A DNA stretch of 64,000 nucleotides from NCBI GenBank assembly GCA_011009095.1, contig VTPC01000894.1:1-64000 (forward strand), in the 5' to 3' direction. The notes beneath the pieces are model-generated. The model made no database searches. It was not told the DNA's origin and saw nothing but the letters and a program-made list of their open reading frames with translations. The position numbers and the translations under genes are program-made. Position 1 is the first letter of the stretch. Each line of letters opens with the position of its first letter. This DNA is from Ignelater luminosus. Taxonomy: Eukaryota; Arthropoda; Insecta; Coleoptera; Elateridae. This document shows, one piece after another, positions 35,292 to 47,015 of the stretch.

Positions 35292-36330
35292 CTGGAAAAC
35301 ACACGTGTTCTGAATAAATTTATTACATATTTAGCCACTATAATACATTTCACTTTATACCTTTACACCCTTACAGAATACAAAGCTTATAGTACAAACT
35401 AAGCTAAAATAGCTAAACCATACTGCAGATGAAACGCTTAAATTATTTGAAAATTGTCAGAAGATTTTCTACAAAGTTTTACCATTAAGTAAAGCTGTTT
35501 AAATAAAGCAAACATTGAACTTTCAAAAAAATTACACAATTATGGAGCTATCTTTGTTCTTTAGTCCTGAATAAAATGAACCATTAAGCTAATTAAGTTT
35601 CAGCTTTATTGGAATTAATCAGACTTGTCGCAAAATAAAATAAATTATACAAATTTATAAAATGATTTAACCACCAAAATCTGAAAATTATGTTTACAAT
35701 ACAACAATAGAAACGGTTTTGCTTCGAAATATTAATTATAAAACATTCTTTAAATAATTCAGTTTCTCTTTTCAATGAAATCTTGAATTTCTTTAGGATT
35801 CAAATATCTTTTCTTGAAAAATAGTTTTGGCACATAAAGTTACAATCAAACCAAGTGTGTTCAAAATTATTCAGATTACTTGTCGAAAATAGTAAAAATA
35901 AATATTCTAAAGTGTTTATTTCGTTTTAGCAACGTAGGAAAACGTAATAATGGTTGCCGTATAAATTGTTTTGAAGATTAACAATAAAGAGTTGTGTAAT
36001 TCTGGCGATGTTAAAATCATTGGCGTACTATTTGTTTATATATTACGAACACTACTTTATGTTTTAATTATTTAATAAGTGAACATATGAAAATAATAAC
36101 AGGCACGAAAACATTGAACATTGGGCGATCTCGTGCCCATACGGGCCGATTTGCTCTAAGAGCACACTTTGCCTACGCTTGTATCTATAGTTAAGCGCTA
36201 AAATTATTTTTGACACTTGGCAATAATATACTAAGTAGTGTCGAGACACATGCAATTTTCCAAAACCCATCAAACCTACAGTTAAACGGAAGAGATTCAT
36301 TTCACGTAAACCCTACCTTATTTAATAAAG
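35292..36330. other. Sequence upstream of KCNQ exon, nothing recognised
   Basis: Presumed intron preceding the exon at 35109-35291 in gene order. No coding signal for the channel amino terminus was found here. Confidence 0.4.
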
Positions 36331-36489
36331 TTGTCGGCCCTAGCCAAGTTTTGTACGACAAAAATTTAGGTTAGCAAGGTTTCGTCGATTTAAATTGAAT
36401 ATACATGGTTAACATGCACTTTAGTTGAAGTCGATGCGAACTTGTCAACATAAAATTTTTGGCACAAGACTCGGCTAGGACCGGCAACC
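36331..36489. repeat. Imperfect palindrome, 77-bp arms
   Basis: Arms 36331-36407 and 36413-36489 are inverted repeats around a 5-bp loop (GTTAA). Matching pieces are GTCGGCCCTAGCCAAG on the left with the complement of CTCGGCTAGGACCGGC on the right, AAAAATTTA with TAAAATTTTT, and CATG beside the loop. Weaker similarity may extend the arms outward. A nearby ACACCCTGTATA at about 36682-36693 resembles an end motif common in insect repeats. Confidence 0.75.
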
Positions 36490-37289
36490 ATCTTGAACGA
36501 ATTATTATAGTAGGTTAGTGCAATTAAAAAGTTTGATAAGTTAAAATGGGGGTTGTTGCAACTAAAAATGTCCGTTACTTCTTGAATACTGAAAATAGCC
36601 AAAATCGCCACTCTCTTTTTCGACTTGTAATGTTCTAAACTATACATTATTGGTGAAATATCGAATGTACGTCACGGGACACCCTGTATATATTTCTCGA
36701 TGACCTATTAACCCATCTTTTGTGATTTTATATGTTGTCTCAAAAATATTGCTTGCTGTATAAAGCTTGTCTTTTAAGCCAAAAAGATATTGTTCTATGG
36801 CTGGTTAATAATCACAGGTCTGCGTTGGTCAAATTGTCTGGAATCTATCTGGTGATTTCAATAGACTTTTTGACGCTGAAAAAGGGAGATATTTAAAAAA
36901 TTCAATCACAAATTGTGGTTTTTTGTTCTATCTATATGTAGGTGTTAGCCTATTGTAAAGCATCATTTTGCAAAACTGTTATTTAAATAAATAAGCATAT
37001 TATTTTGGTTATAATGATGCAAGAAGTTGATATTCTGAATATAAATGGAGTTATGATAAAGAAGTAATAATTTTATTACACAACTGTAAATACAACCACT
37101 TTCATGTCAATAGATGTCTGATCTTTCCTGTTACTGCATGTCTGCCTCCTCACCACCACCATCTCTTCTAGACAAAACATTTAATTCAGTACCTTCTTTA
37201 CAACTGTGGTGTGCATTTGTGCAATTAGTTTGTAACAACTTCATTGATTTAATTTATATTTTACGAATTTTTATTAAATTAAATTCCAA

Positions 37290-38310
37290 AGCATCAAGAG
37301 GCTGTGGCTCTTTTTGCTATATTTGTGGAAACTTTACGATAAAAAAACAACAAAGAAACACTACAGAATTCGTGAAAAAAGTATATTTTGCATATTTTGA
37401 TGTGAAATTAGTAGACCAAGACAAACCTTGGGCTCCTCATAAGGTTTGTTCAATATGTGTTGAAGAGCTTCGCCAGTAGTCGCAAGGAAAAAAACAGTCT
37501 TTTTGCTTTGGAGTGCCTATGGTTTGGAGAGAACCAACCAATCATAGCGATGATTGTTATTTTTGATTCAATTAAAAAACAGAAAGGACATTTTGTACCT
37601 AAACCTTCGATCCGCAACACGTTCTGTACCTCACGGACCAGAAGTACCTGTTCCTTTACGGCCAGGTAAATTAGATGATGTACGTGATGATGAAATGGTT
37701 TCTCAGGCCTATACTAATAAACTGGATGATGGAAGTGATGATTATGATCCTGGAAGTGATGAACCAAAACTGTTTGAGCAATCTGAATTAAATGATTTGG
37801 TTGCTAAAGACTCCGCTGAGCTTTTAGGCTCAAGGTTGAAGGAAAAAAATTTATTAGCTCTTCGCACGACGTTTTACTGGTTTAGGAACAGAGAAAAAAA
37901 CTTTTCCCAATATTTTTCCGAAGAAGATGCACTAGTTTTCTGTAATAATGTACCTGGACTCATGGAACAATTCCACATTGACTAGAAGTTTCAAGTATCT
38001 TTGCAGTCAGTTTCCAGCTTTATCAGAAGCAAAGATAAAGGAGAGTGGTTTTGTTGGGCCGGAAATAAGGAAGCCTATGAAAGATGAAAATTTTGAATCT
38101 AAAATAGAAAAAGCAGAAAAACAGGTGTGGAAAGTCTTCAAGGATGTAGTTACAAAGTTTTTTGGCAACAAAACAGATGAAGATTATAAAATTATTGTAT
38201 AAAATATGTTAGATAAGTTCAAAAAAAATCTGAAACCTTTTTGTGAAAAATCCTTACGTGATGGAGAAAAATGGAGTTCATATTTGGATTCAGCGCCCAA
38301 AAATACATAA
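37290..38310 (+). pseudogene. Broken copy of a widespread multicopy gene family with Cys pairs
   Basis: Plus-strand segments match a protein family I remember as multicopy and unannotated in insects, cnidarians and fish. CGSFCYICGNF and the later KVCSICVEEL form two Cys pairs that could bind zinc. Then follow FGVPMVWREPTNHS, VPHGPEVPVP, an acidic stretch, ELLGSRLKEKNLL and EEDALVFCNNVPGLMEQFHI. A later block ALSEAKIKESGFVGPEIRK and the following KVFKDVVTKFFGN belong to the family's C-terminal half. The family's middle part and its end are not visible, so this copy is incomplete and broken in several places. The open frame upstream of 37290 (from 37114) does not look like the family. Function is unknown; its copy number suggests it travels with a mobile element. 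I could not place it in a named superfamily. Confidence 0.65.
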
Positions 38311-41297
38311 GAATCAGCTATCAAATCGAAAACAATTTCTCGAAAGTTAAAAAGCGCAGGCCTGTGTAATTGGAATAGTTCGGTTTATACCATTTGATTC
38401 ACTATGGAGGGTCATTAGTTGACCTTCAAAAACTTAAAAGAGTCATATTCAGATCAATGGAGCCTTTTCTTCTGTTTGACTGAGTATTTTTCTTGGCAGC
38501 CAAATATGTTAACTAACCAAAAATATTTTTTGTTAGAGCTTAGTTCAGTTTGTGTTAGGAGATATTTCCGAGTTTACGTATGATATGCGATTAGTCATTC
38601 AATTCAACAACCTGTATATTTCTAGATTTTTAACTTGCATCCAGTTTCAGATTAATCGACATGAGTCTCGACGGTTTTAACGTCTTATCAATTATGTACA
38701 TTTCGTCGAATAGAATATGAATAGAAATACTAACTACTCGTTCTCTTGCAGTTTTCTTGAGAAAGATTGATTGTAGTTACCTAGCTGAGATACATTTATC
38801 TATTAATTTATTTCCGTTTTACCAAGTTTTTTGTATTATTTTTCCAAAACAGATTTAATTATTACACTGTCGCTTTTACCGAATTCATTTCAGTTTTTCA
38901 AATTTCATTGTTTTTCTTTATTGATATTATAAGCAAAAGAGATATTTAATTTGTATTGCTTCTTGTAAAACAAAAGTTAATTGAAATCATTATAGGTTAA
39001 GGCGACTTTGTACTCCGAAGGAATCACAATGCCGTTATCAAGAGGCTTACAGTTCTGTTAAGTTGATCTAAGATTTCCTTTTTATTGATATTTTTCATCA
39101 AAATTGAATATAATTTAAAGATGAATGAACGTCGTTAAAACTTTAATTAAAAACATGCAAAAAAAAATGCATTTGCATCTCTACTAGCCTTAATTTTCTT
39201 TAACCATAAAACAATTGAATAGAGATATGATAATTTCTATTTGTTCCTTCTAGTTTTAATACTCTACTAATATAAATGCTAAAATATTAATTAAATCTTA
39301 GTTTAATGAAAGCTGTTAAAATCTATTTTCATGTTTTCATAATGTTTAAAAAAGAATAAGAAATCTCAGAGAAAAGGAATAATAATTTTTGAAATGCTGT
39401 ATATTGATTATGATTTTTCACATAACATAAAAACTATAACAAAACTCAATAAAATTTATACATCCGCAACTTCAGAACTTGTTACAACTGTAACTGGCCA
39501 TTTAACATTTTCAGTTACTGCCATAACATAGAATTGGATACATTTATTTTATTCCCGTCCTCTTATAAAACTTTAGGTATATAAATTTATCAAAAGATAT
39601 CATTATTTATAAATCTCGACTTCCTATATAGATACGGAAGTACTGGAAATCAAAACAAATAGAATTTCAAATTTTGATGAATGTTAGTAAATGTTTAGTA
39701 GCCACGCATTTTGACAGACAAATCATTTTTCTCTATTTTTTGTATGTTCCGTAGTTCGCTAAAAGATATTGTATTTTATGAAATTTATTAAAATTATGAT
39801 AACGTTAAGCAGTGAGTTTATTTTTGTGGCGAACAAAGCAGATATAAACAAGAAAATAAATCAGATATGTAAGGTTATTGCAAAAAAATGTATAAAAGCA
39901 GTAGCTTAGTTTATCAAGGTAGCTTTGTCTACATTTTTCCAATAATAATGAAGACAGAAATATTATATCAGCTCTTAATAATTTTATTATGCCGTTATGA
40001 CATTAAGTATAATAATATTATATCCATTTGAATACGGTTGTCTACACTCTTGTTATTATTATTGAAATGAGGAAGCCGCGTATGAAGGATATTAAATAAG
40101 ACCCTTAATGAAATGCCATAATCAGATGTTGATGTTGTCTTACGGTCTCCGGATTCCTTACACTTGAAGCTTAAGCATCCTGAACTATCTAGAGCCCTGT
40201 ATCAAATCAAATACTTACGGGTTATACTACACGTAATGTGGGTTAGATTTGGGTCAAGATTTGGGTTTCGGATCTAATTATTGTATTCGTCTACTATGAT
40301 ACGTTTCCGAACTTTAAAAATAGTTAATTTGGTTATTTCATTTGTTACATATGTTCTAGTTTCTGTTTGTATTTATCATAATAAGTGCCAGTGGCGGCTT
40401 GTGATTTTTTATTATTGAAGGGCAACGTGAAAACAATACTTCTTTTTCTATTAAAAACTAAATGATTAAGTGAAGACAATTGGTTATTAAACACAGCAAT
40501 TTTATGGAAGAAAAGTTATTAGGTTGTATGTTGCGTTTTAGACATTCAAGCTGCAAGTGACCTAAGACATCCTTTTTTTTTTTTTAATAACATTTCTCTC
40601 AGTCTGTTTTACGTTGCCCAAAAACGCTGTGTCGCGTTCAATGCTTGTAGGCAAAACAGATTTCTTTTGCCAAAAGTGTCAGTAGACATAGTTTCAAGCA
40701 ATCTACTAACTTGACTAACTAGAAACTTGAAAGGATGTTCACATTTGAAAGCAAATTTGTTTGTAACAATTCTGCTCTTAAACAAAACGTAAAGAAACGC
40801 GTCACACTAAAATTTCTTGATTATTCGCCCATTGAGCTATCGATGTCGCTTTTTGTTCTTAGGTAAAACCATTTATATCAGCCAACGCCAAAAGATCTTA
40901 GCAAAAGTTATTTGTATGGTAAAAGGGCCGTTTGTGCTCCCCAAAACAGAAAAATAGATTTTAGAAAGATGAATGGAAGCTATTGAAGTCACATAGGGGT
41001 CATTCCAAATAGTAGTAGTCTGCATAGAAATGAATTTCTTTGCATAATTAACGACAATGCGAGAAGATGCTTAATCAAAATACGATCAGAGAATGCAACT
41101 ATAGTAACAAGACAGAGAAAGTAAAAATTCCTTATAGATTGGGCGAAATATTGAGTTCATCTTTATAACAGTTTAATCCCTAAAGACATCGTTTGATCGT
41201 TGTGAATCGTTTATCCAAATAAATGTTTACAATATCAGACTATAATATTAGTTTTGATCTTTTGAAGCATTTTTTGTCTATACAAGAAGAGACAAGC
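38311..41297. other. AT-rich sequence, one possible hAT-type terminus
   Basis: Nothing coding was recognised. CAGTGGCGGCTTGTG at 40389-40403 resembles the outer end of hAT elements, but no partner end was found downstream. Confidence 0.4.
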
Positions 41298-41299
41298 TA

Positions 41300-42593
41300 A
41301 CACATGGGCTGACAAGTCCCAGGCCTAACAAAGAAAACACGTTTTTTTTTGTTCAAAATTAGCTTTATTCATCAACGTAATTTCCATCAAGAACAACACA
41401 ATCATTCCAGCGCCGCTCTAACATTTCAATACCACTTTTGTAGAACGATTTATCTTTTGTCTCAAAATAGGACTCAGTTTCAGCGATAACCTCTTCATTC
41501 GAGCGAAATTTCTTACCGGCAAGCATTTTTTTTAGGTCTGCGAACAGCCAGTAGTCGCTGGGAGCCAAATCTGGCGAATACGGTGGATGTGGGAGCAATT
41601 CGAAGTTCAATTCATGTAGTTTTGCCATTGTTTTGATTGACTTGTGACACGGTGCGTTGTCTTGATGAAACAAAATTTTTTTCTTTGCCATATGCGGTCG
41701 TTTCTTTGCAATTTCGGCCTTCAAACGCTCCAATAACGCTATATAATATTTATTGTTGATGGTATTTCCCTTCTCAAGATAGTCGATGAATATTACACCA
41801 CGCACATCCCAAAATACCGAGGCCATAACCTTTCCAGCCGATGGTTGTGTTTTCGGTCGCTTTGGAGGAGGTTCACCAGTTGCTGTCCACTCAGATGACG
41901 ATCGTTTTGATTCCGGAGTGAAGTGATGGATCCATGTTTCATCCATTGTCACATATCGACGCAAAAATTCCGGTTTGTTACGTTTAAACATGGCCAAACA
42001 CTGCTCAGAAACATCAACACGTTCTTGTTTTTGGTGAACAGTGAGCAAACGCGGCACCCACTTTGAGCAGAGCTTTCTCATAGTCAAATGCTGATGCAAT
42101 ATAAAGCCAACACGTTCTTTTGATATCTTTACGATGTCAGCTAACTCACGCAACTTCACTTTTCGATTATTCAAAACGATTTTGTGGATTTGTTTGATGT
42201 TTTCTGGTGTTACCGCCTCATTTGGACGTCCACTGCGTTCTGCATCATCGGTGTCTCTACGACCACGTTTGAAGTCAGCAAACCAACGTTTTATTGTTGT
42301 TTCTGATGGAGCGGAGTCCCCATAACACTTTTCAAGCCATTGCTTCGCTTGAACGGTATTTTTTCCCATCAAGAAGCAGTGTAAAATTAAAACACGAAAT
42401 TGTGTTTGATCCATTGTTTTGAAAATAACAAAACTAGCGTCACTCTTAGCACAATAACTCACAAAATAATGAATAGAATATCATGAAATTTTAACAGCTG
42501 TCTTTTGAAGGTTAATACTAACTGAAAAAGCGGTGAATGCAATAGAACTAGCGCCATCTATTTGTTAGGCCTGGGACTTTTCAGCCCATGTGT
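41300..42593 (-). mobile_element. Second mariner lineage, intact-looking
   Basis: 1294 bp with terminal inverted repeats starting ACACATGGGCTG, alike at 32 of the first 33 positions (one C/A difference), and TA duplications at 41298-41299 and 42594-42595. Its ends and coding sequence differ clearly from the mariner at 31875-33167, so this is a separate lineage and not another copy. A single uninterrupted transposase frame fills it on the minus strand. Confidence 0.97.
41365..42414 (-). CDS. Mariner transposase, second lineage, full length (349 aa)
   Basis: DD34D transposase starting at ATG 42414 (MDQTQFRVLI); the open frame continues upstream only to a GTG and is not family-like there. The N-terminal half includes RWFADFKRGRRDTDDAERSG and WVPRLLT (about 119-125). 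The catalytic residues are D158 in MDETWIHHF, D252 in HQDNAPCHKS and D287 in YSPDLAPSDYW, with 34 residues between the second and third. It has the same length and layout as the transposase at 31940-32989, but the sequences differ at many positions, roughly half by eye. It is probably also of the mellifera group. No stops or frameshifts are present, so it could be functional. It lies on the same strand as KCNQ. Confidence 0.95.
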   Translation of the reverse strand: MDQTQFRVLILHCFLMGKNTVQAKQWLEKCYGDSAPSETTIKRWFADFKRGRRDTDDAERSGRPNEAVTPENIKQIHKIVLNNRKVKLRELADIVKISKERVGFILHQHLTMRKLCSKWVPRLLTVHQKQERVDVSEQCLAMFKRNKPEFLRRYVTMDETWIHHFTPESKRSSSEWTATGEPPPKRPKTQPSAGKVMASVFWDVRGVIFIDYLEKGNTINNKYYIALLERLKAEIAKKRPHMAKKKILFHQDNAPCHKSIKTMAKLHELNFELLPHPPYSPDLAPSDYWLFADLKKMLAGKKFRSNEEVIAETESYFETKDKSFYKSGIEMLERRWNDCVVLDGNYVDE

Positions 42594-42595
42594 TA

Positions 42596-45500
42596 ATAGT
42601 AGTTTGCGTTTTTCTGTTTTCGATTTTGTTACGGAACAAACATTAAAAGCGAATAAATACACCAGAAAGCTCGTACAGCTTAAACTCATTTCCGTTTCAA
42701 AGTCTACTAAAATTGAATGAGATAATAAAAACTAAGTTAACAACTTAAAATGAAAGTAGCAGAAATGAGATTTTGAGTTACCATAGGGTAGGGCTCAAGA
42801 GCTCTTTTATTCTGAATGTTTTTAAACTTTTTGTTTCTATTTTTGCCTTCATAAACATTTTGTTTCTCGACGTTCATCAACTCTTAGTGCTCCGTTGCCT
42901 ATGATAATAGTCAATTGCTTTAATAGATAAACTAAAAGCTCCATAAAATTGTTTGCAGTTGAAGATTCAAACAGTTCCTTGCAGAAATTGCAGGAACGAA
43001 CTTAATTTTACTCGAAAACAATGCATTTCATGAATAAACTGCAATCATAATACTTTTCTTGATAGTACGTTGTAGGTATAAAAAAATAACAGAGTTACTT
43101 ATTTTATTACTGATGAGGTAAATGTCAAGAGACCTACAATAAAAAATCCTGTGGATAAAACAATCAAGCTTTAAATTCTAACAAGGCTTTGTAAAAACCC
43201 TACATCAAAATAAAAACATTAAAGACGTAGTTGTAACGTTTATTCAGTACTTCCAATTGTAAGTAAGTTCATTATCTGAAAGTATTTATAGAAGAGCATT
43301 GAGAAAAAGTAAACAAGTTTTAACGTACTACAAACATTTGAGGTTTAAAGATACTTAAAATAACTACATACACGAAAAAATAGTAAAAATAGCTGTTATA
43401 ATTTGATGGACAAACAGACCATGTGGTAGTTAATATCTGACATGAGCACGAGAGCATAATAAGATTAAATCGGTATACAGAGGATCAAATCTACACAATA
43501 TGTCTAATGAGTTCCTAACTTTATACTAACCTACTAGTACTAATAGTTAACGCTAGAAGTAGTTAACTTGTAATTTAATTCACACTGTGTCCAAGTTTCG
43601 TAAACGTTGAATGGGCAACAGTATGCAAATAACGTAAATGCTTTGTTACTTGTCTCGTAAATGTTCTTGTTTTGCTATGTAGAAAAGTATGTATAAAATG
43701 ACAAAGGACGCGAACGGCCATGATGTATACATCAAGGTCAACAACATTTGAATGGTTCAAGAGCTTTTGTAATGGTTAGGAATTGTTGGATGTAACGACA
43801 ATAGGGACCATCTTTCCAAGAAGATTAATAAAGGAATGACTTGGCTAAATCTAAAACAATGGCAACTAACAAATGAAAAATGGTGTAAAACTGACCCAAG
43901 AAGTTATTTAAATTTGATCCTAATGCGATAATTTATTACTTTATTAGTAAGTTATTAAAAACGCTTCAACTACAAAAAAGAATTAATTATTGGAACTTCA
44001 TTCTCTTACAATTTTATAAATTTCATTTTATTAAAGAACTATGCTGGAAAAAATCAGAAAGTGCCATAAATTCATGTCCAATTAGTATACAATCTCTGAT
44101 TTTCATTGTCACACTTGTTGATGTTATGAGAGGTAGATCCACTAAGAAATGCTTGTCTGTAATTAAATTCCCCCCGAGAGGATTTCAACGTTATTCAGGG
44201 ACTATCTCTGTTCTGATGGGTCAAGCGTTAAAGTATTAGTTAGTAGGCTAAAATCTTTCCAGGGATAGACTTTACAAATAATAACAAAATTCGACGTTTA
44301 AAATACTTGCATATATTTAGTCGCCTCATAGAATAATTTATAGATTAAAATAATATTCTTTTCATATGATATGACTTTGTTTAATAGGTCAGTTACAGAA
44401 ATTACTTATATGAAGCTGCAAGATCTAACATGACAAATTACAGTGACTAAATATCCAAGCAACAAGGTCTACCTCTTCCTTTAGCATAGACTAGGATTTT
44501 TTTCTTGAATTATTATGATACTTCCCTATCGGTAAGCTGTCAAATCGTAAACTACCCAAAAAATTTTCCTACAATGTCTCTAAAAAAAATGTAGAAAAGT
44601 GCGGGGCAAAAATCTTCTTAATCTAAATAGTGATTCTTCAACTGAAACGACATCCAGCTTCTGCATACCATAACAAACTGCCAAAGATACTAACTTCTAG
44701 AAAAAACAGTTGAGTGGCTAAAATAATTTTTAAAAAGGGGAAAATCATAACGCGCCATTAAAAATGTTCTAGAATGAATAATGTGATACATTCCTAGTTG
44801 ATCATCTTGGACAAACAATTCAAGATAGTTATATGCGTTGGCAAGCCTTTCATTTTAAAGTTGCAGCAACTTGAGAATACTATCAGCGGGTTTCAAAAAT
44901 GCAAGGTATGTTCTTATTTGCAGATTATGAGGTAACTGTATTTGTTGGCTCAGAAAATGATTGTATTGTACTCTTTTAATGACTTTAATCGTTTCTCTAG
45001 ATGAACAGACTCTGACTTTCAATCAAGTATCAACTGCCAAGTTGTTGTAGTAGACCCCAGAAAAAATAACAAACTGAGGATGCGATACAGGAATTCTTTT
45101 GATGAACATATGACATTGCCAAAAGCCAAAGAGGGTGCTAGAAGCTAGGAAATCGAGAAACAAAAGCAAAAAGCCACACAGATTCCTATTGCTTTGATTA
45201 GATGTGCTGAGTGAAGAATCTACCCTGAAACTATTAAAACTTCCAGTTCTAGGCAGGATACCCTACTGGAACTTAATATTCTTGTATATAAATCAGTGAC
45301 GTAATTTTAAATTTGGGGTTTTGGGGCAGGATTTTATGGAAGGTTTCCCATAAGCGCTGTATTTACAAAGAAAAGTCACGGTAATTGAGATTTCGCAACA
45401 AGAATCAAAATAAAACAGAAAAGATGCCTGCTGGTTTGTTCGAATAGGCAAACTTTTAGAGTCAGATATGATTCTCTGAAGACGTTGATTTATCTATTTT

Positions 45501-46045
45501 AGACTTTCCAAGATTCTAATAGAACGTTCTCATTCCATGCACTGTATACTATACGAAATTATTCATTTACGAACTAATGGAATCTACATCATTCTAAGAT
45601 TTATTTCTGTTTGATTCATAAAATAGGATAGTAGCACTCTTTTGTTGAGTTTTGGTTATTTTGTCGTGACATTGACTATTTGCTTCTGTACATCCATACT
45701 TATCGAGATTATTGTTTTGGAAGCTATAATTTACCAAAAAAGATTAGGCTTACAGCAAGTTCAACAGTAAGACAAGCATTTGTATATTTACTACTTTATG
45801 GTCACTTTTAATCTTTCAATTGAATATTCTTGAGTCTATACAACTGTTTGATCATTAAGTTTGTTTTTTATTCTGTAAAATTATCTACTGTTTATACAGA
45901 GGGTATAGGATATAATGTAGATTTGTAGAAATACCAAGGAACGATTACCTTTCCGTTATAAAATCATTTTCAAGTATATGACAACGTGACATACCGACTT
46001 GGAGCTTACTCTATACATTTTGATTTTTTTTTCTTGATTTACCAA
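42596..46045. other. Featureless sequence with a weak pogo-like patch
   Basis: No firm feature. Around 44870-45170 short peptides such as WTDSDFQSSIN and LPKAKEGARS loosely recall the C-terminal part of pogo/jerky transposases; this is not certain enough to annotate as a gene. Confidence 0.4.
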
Positions 46046-46112
46046 GCGGAGCGTCTGAGTAGTTAGCGCTGTAGGTTTATATTATAAAGTGGCAGGTTTC
46101 TAATCCACGGAC
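46046..46112 (+). repeat. tRNA-like SINE head
   Basis: GAGTAGTTAGCGCTGTAG resembles a tRNA D-arm/A-box (compare TGGTTAGCGC), and GGCAGGTTTCTAATCCACGG about 35 bp later resembles a B-box (GGTTCGAATCC) with one extra base. The spacing fits a tRNA-derived SINE promoter. It does not fold as a good tRNA, and the tail of the SINE is not defined. Confidence 0.4.
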
Positions 46113-46770
46113 CGACTATTCTTATTAAGCCAATTCTCTCAGACATAGGGGCGCATAAATCAGTAAAGCGAAATGTAAACTGTAACTGTCTGAAAGACAA
46201 ACTGAATACACCTAACACTCTGCAGTTTGCTTATCTACTGTTACTCCATCGCACGAACCAACCGTGTTTGGGCTTATACAAAAGCATTTCTTTCATTTCA
46301 CTCCTAAAGTACAAACTTGCGTAAAACTGTGAATTCTCTTTGTCTAGAGCAATAATTTCTCAATGTTTTATGTTCCAAAGTTTTCTTTTCACTCAATGAG
46401 GAACATTGCGTAGACACCGAGTACTACTGGATCAAGACGATTTGTTTCCGTCTTTGCACTACTAAAGTCCACGTGAAATCTTGTTGAAAATCTCCCAGTC
46501 TTCACTTTCTATAAAACTTGGATTATGACTTTCTTTCTATTGGTTTGATTTCTCACTGGTTTGGTGGTAGTTCTTACAAGCGTTGTTTAGCATAGAAACG
46601 TATGAACCATTTTTTCCGACTTTCAAAAATTATTTTTTGATTGATTTGCTTTGGACAGAAATAGAGTAGAAGCAATCGTCGATATCTTTTCAAGAGTCAA
46701 CTTTGAGTTAGGTATCCATCTTGGTTTTTTGATATTCATCATTTTTTTAAAATATTATTTAAGTAAAATT

Positions 46771-47015
46771 GCAACTCTTTAGCTAAGCTATCAATAGAGA
46801 CTCATCTTCAGTTTTATTAATTTCAATCAATGATCTAGTTAAATTACAATCTGTACAATATCTATTCAGGTATGGTTCCATGCACTGTTAGGTTTAGACT
46901 GCCAAAACCATATCTCCAAATGTTTAGATTTCTGGACTTGTATAGGCTGTTTGACCTGCTCAGGGCTTTGATCTTACTTTTATTAACCGGTTGGGCTTGC
47001 TGAGTAGGTGAAGTT
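46771..47015 (+). repeat. Repeat C, copy 1 (direct)
   Basis: About 245 bp nearly the same as 50482-50721, at roughly 85-90 percent by eye. It includes TCAATGATCTAGTTAAATTA, GTATAGGCTGTTTGACCTGC and TTAACCGGTTGGGCTTGCTG. No coding sense was seen. The direct copies are about 3.7 kb apart. Confidence 0.85.

Noticed and set aside
35292-35353. Upstream extension of the KCNQ exon to a Met at 35353
   Set aside because: A good acceptor (ttttccag) precedes 35291, and the residues before it are unlike KCNQ, so this is read as intron and not a start.
37114-37289. Upstream part of the open frame leading into the Cys-pair family
   Set aside because: The residues (for example SASSPPPSLLDKTFN) do not match the family's N-terminus and look like intronic sequence read through in frame.
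40160-40260. Possible exon with a GTAAGTAT donor on the minus strand
   Set aside because: The translation before the donor is short and shows no KCNQ or other family likeness; chance donor sites are common.
44870-45170. Second pogo-like transposase fragment
   Set aside because: Only two short loose matches, with no catalytic block and no agreed frame; kept as a note in the region entry.
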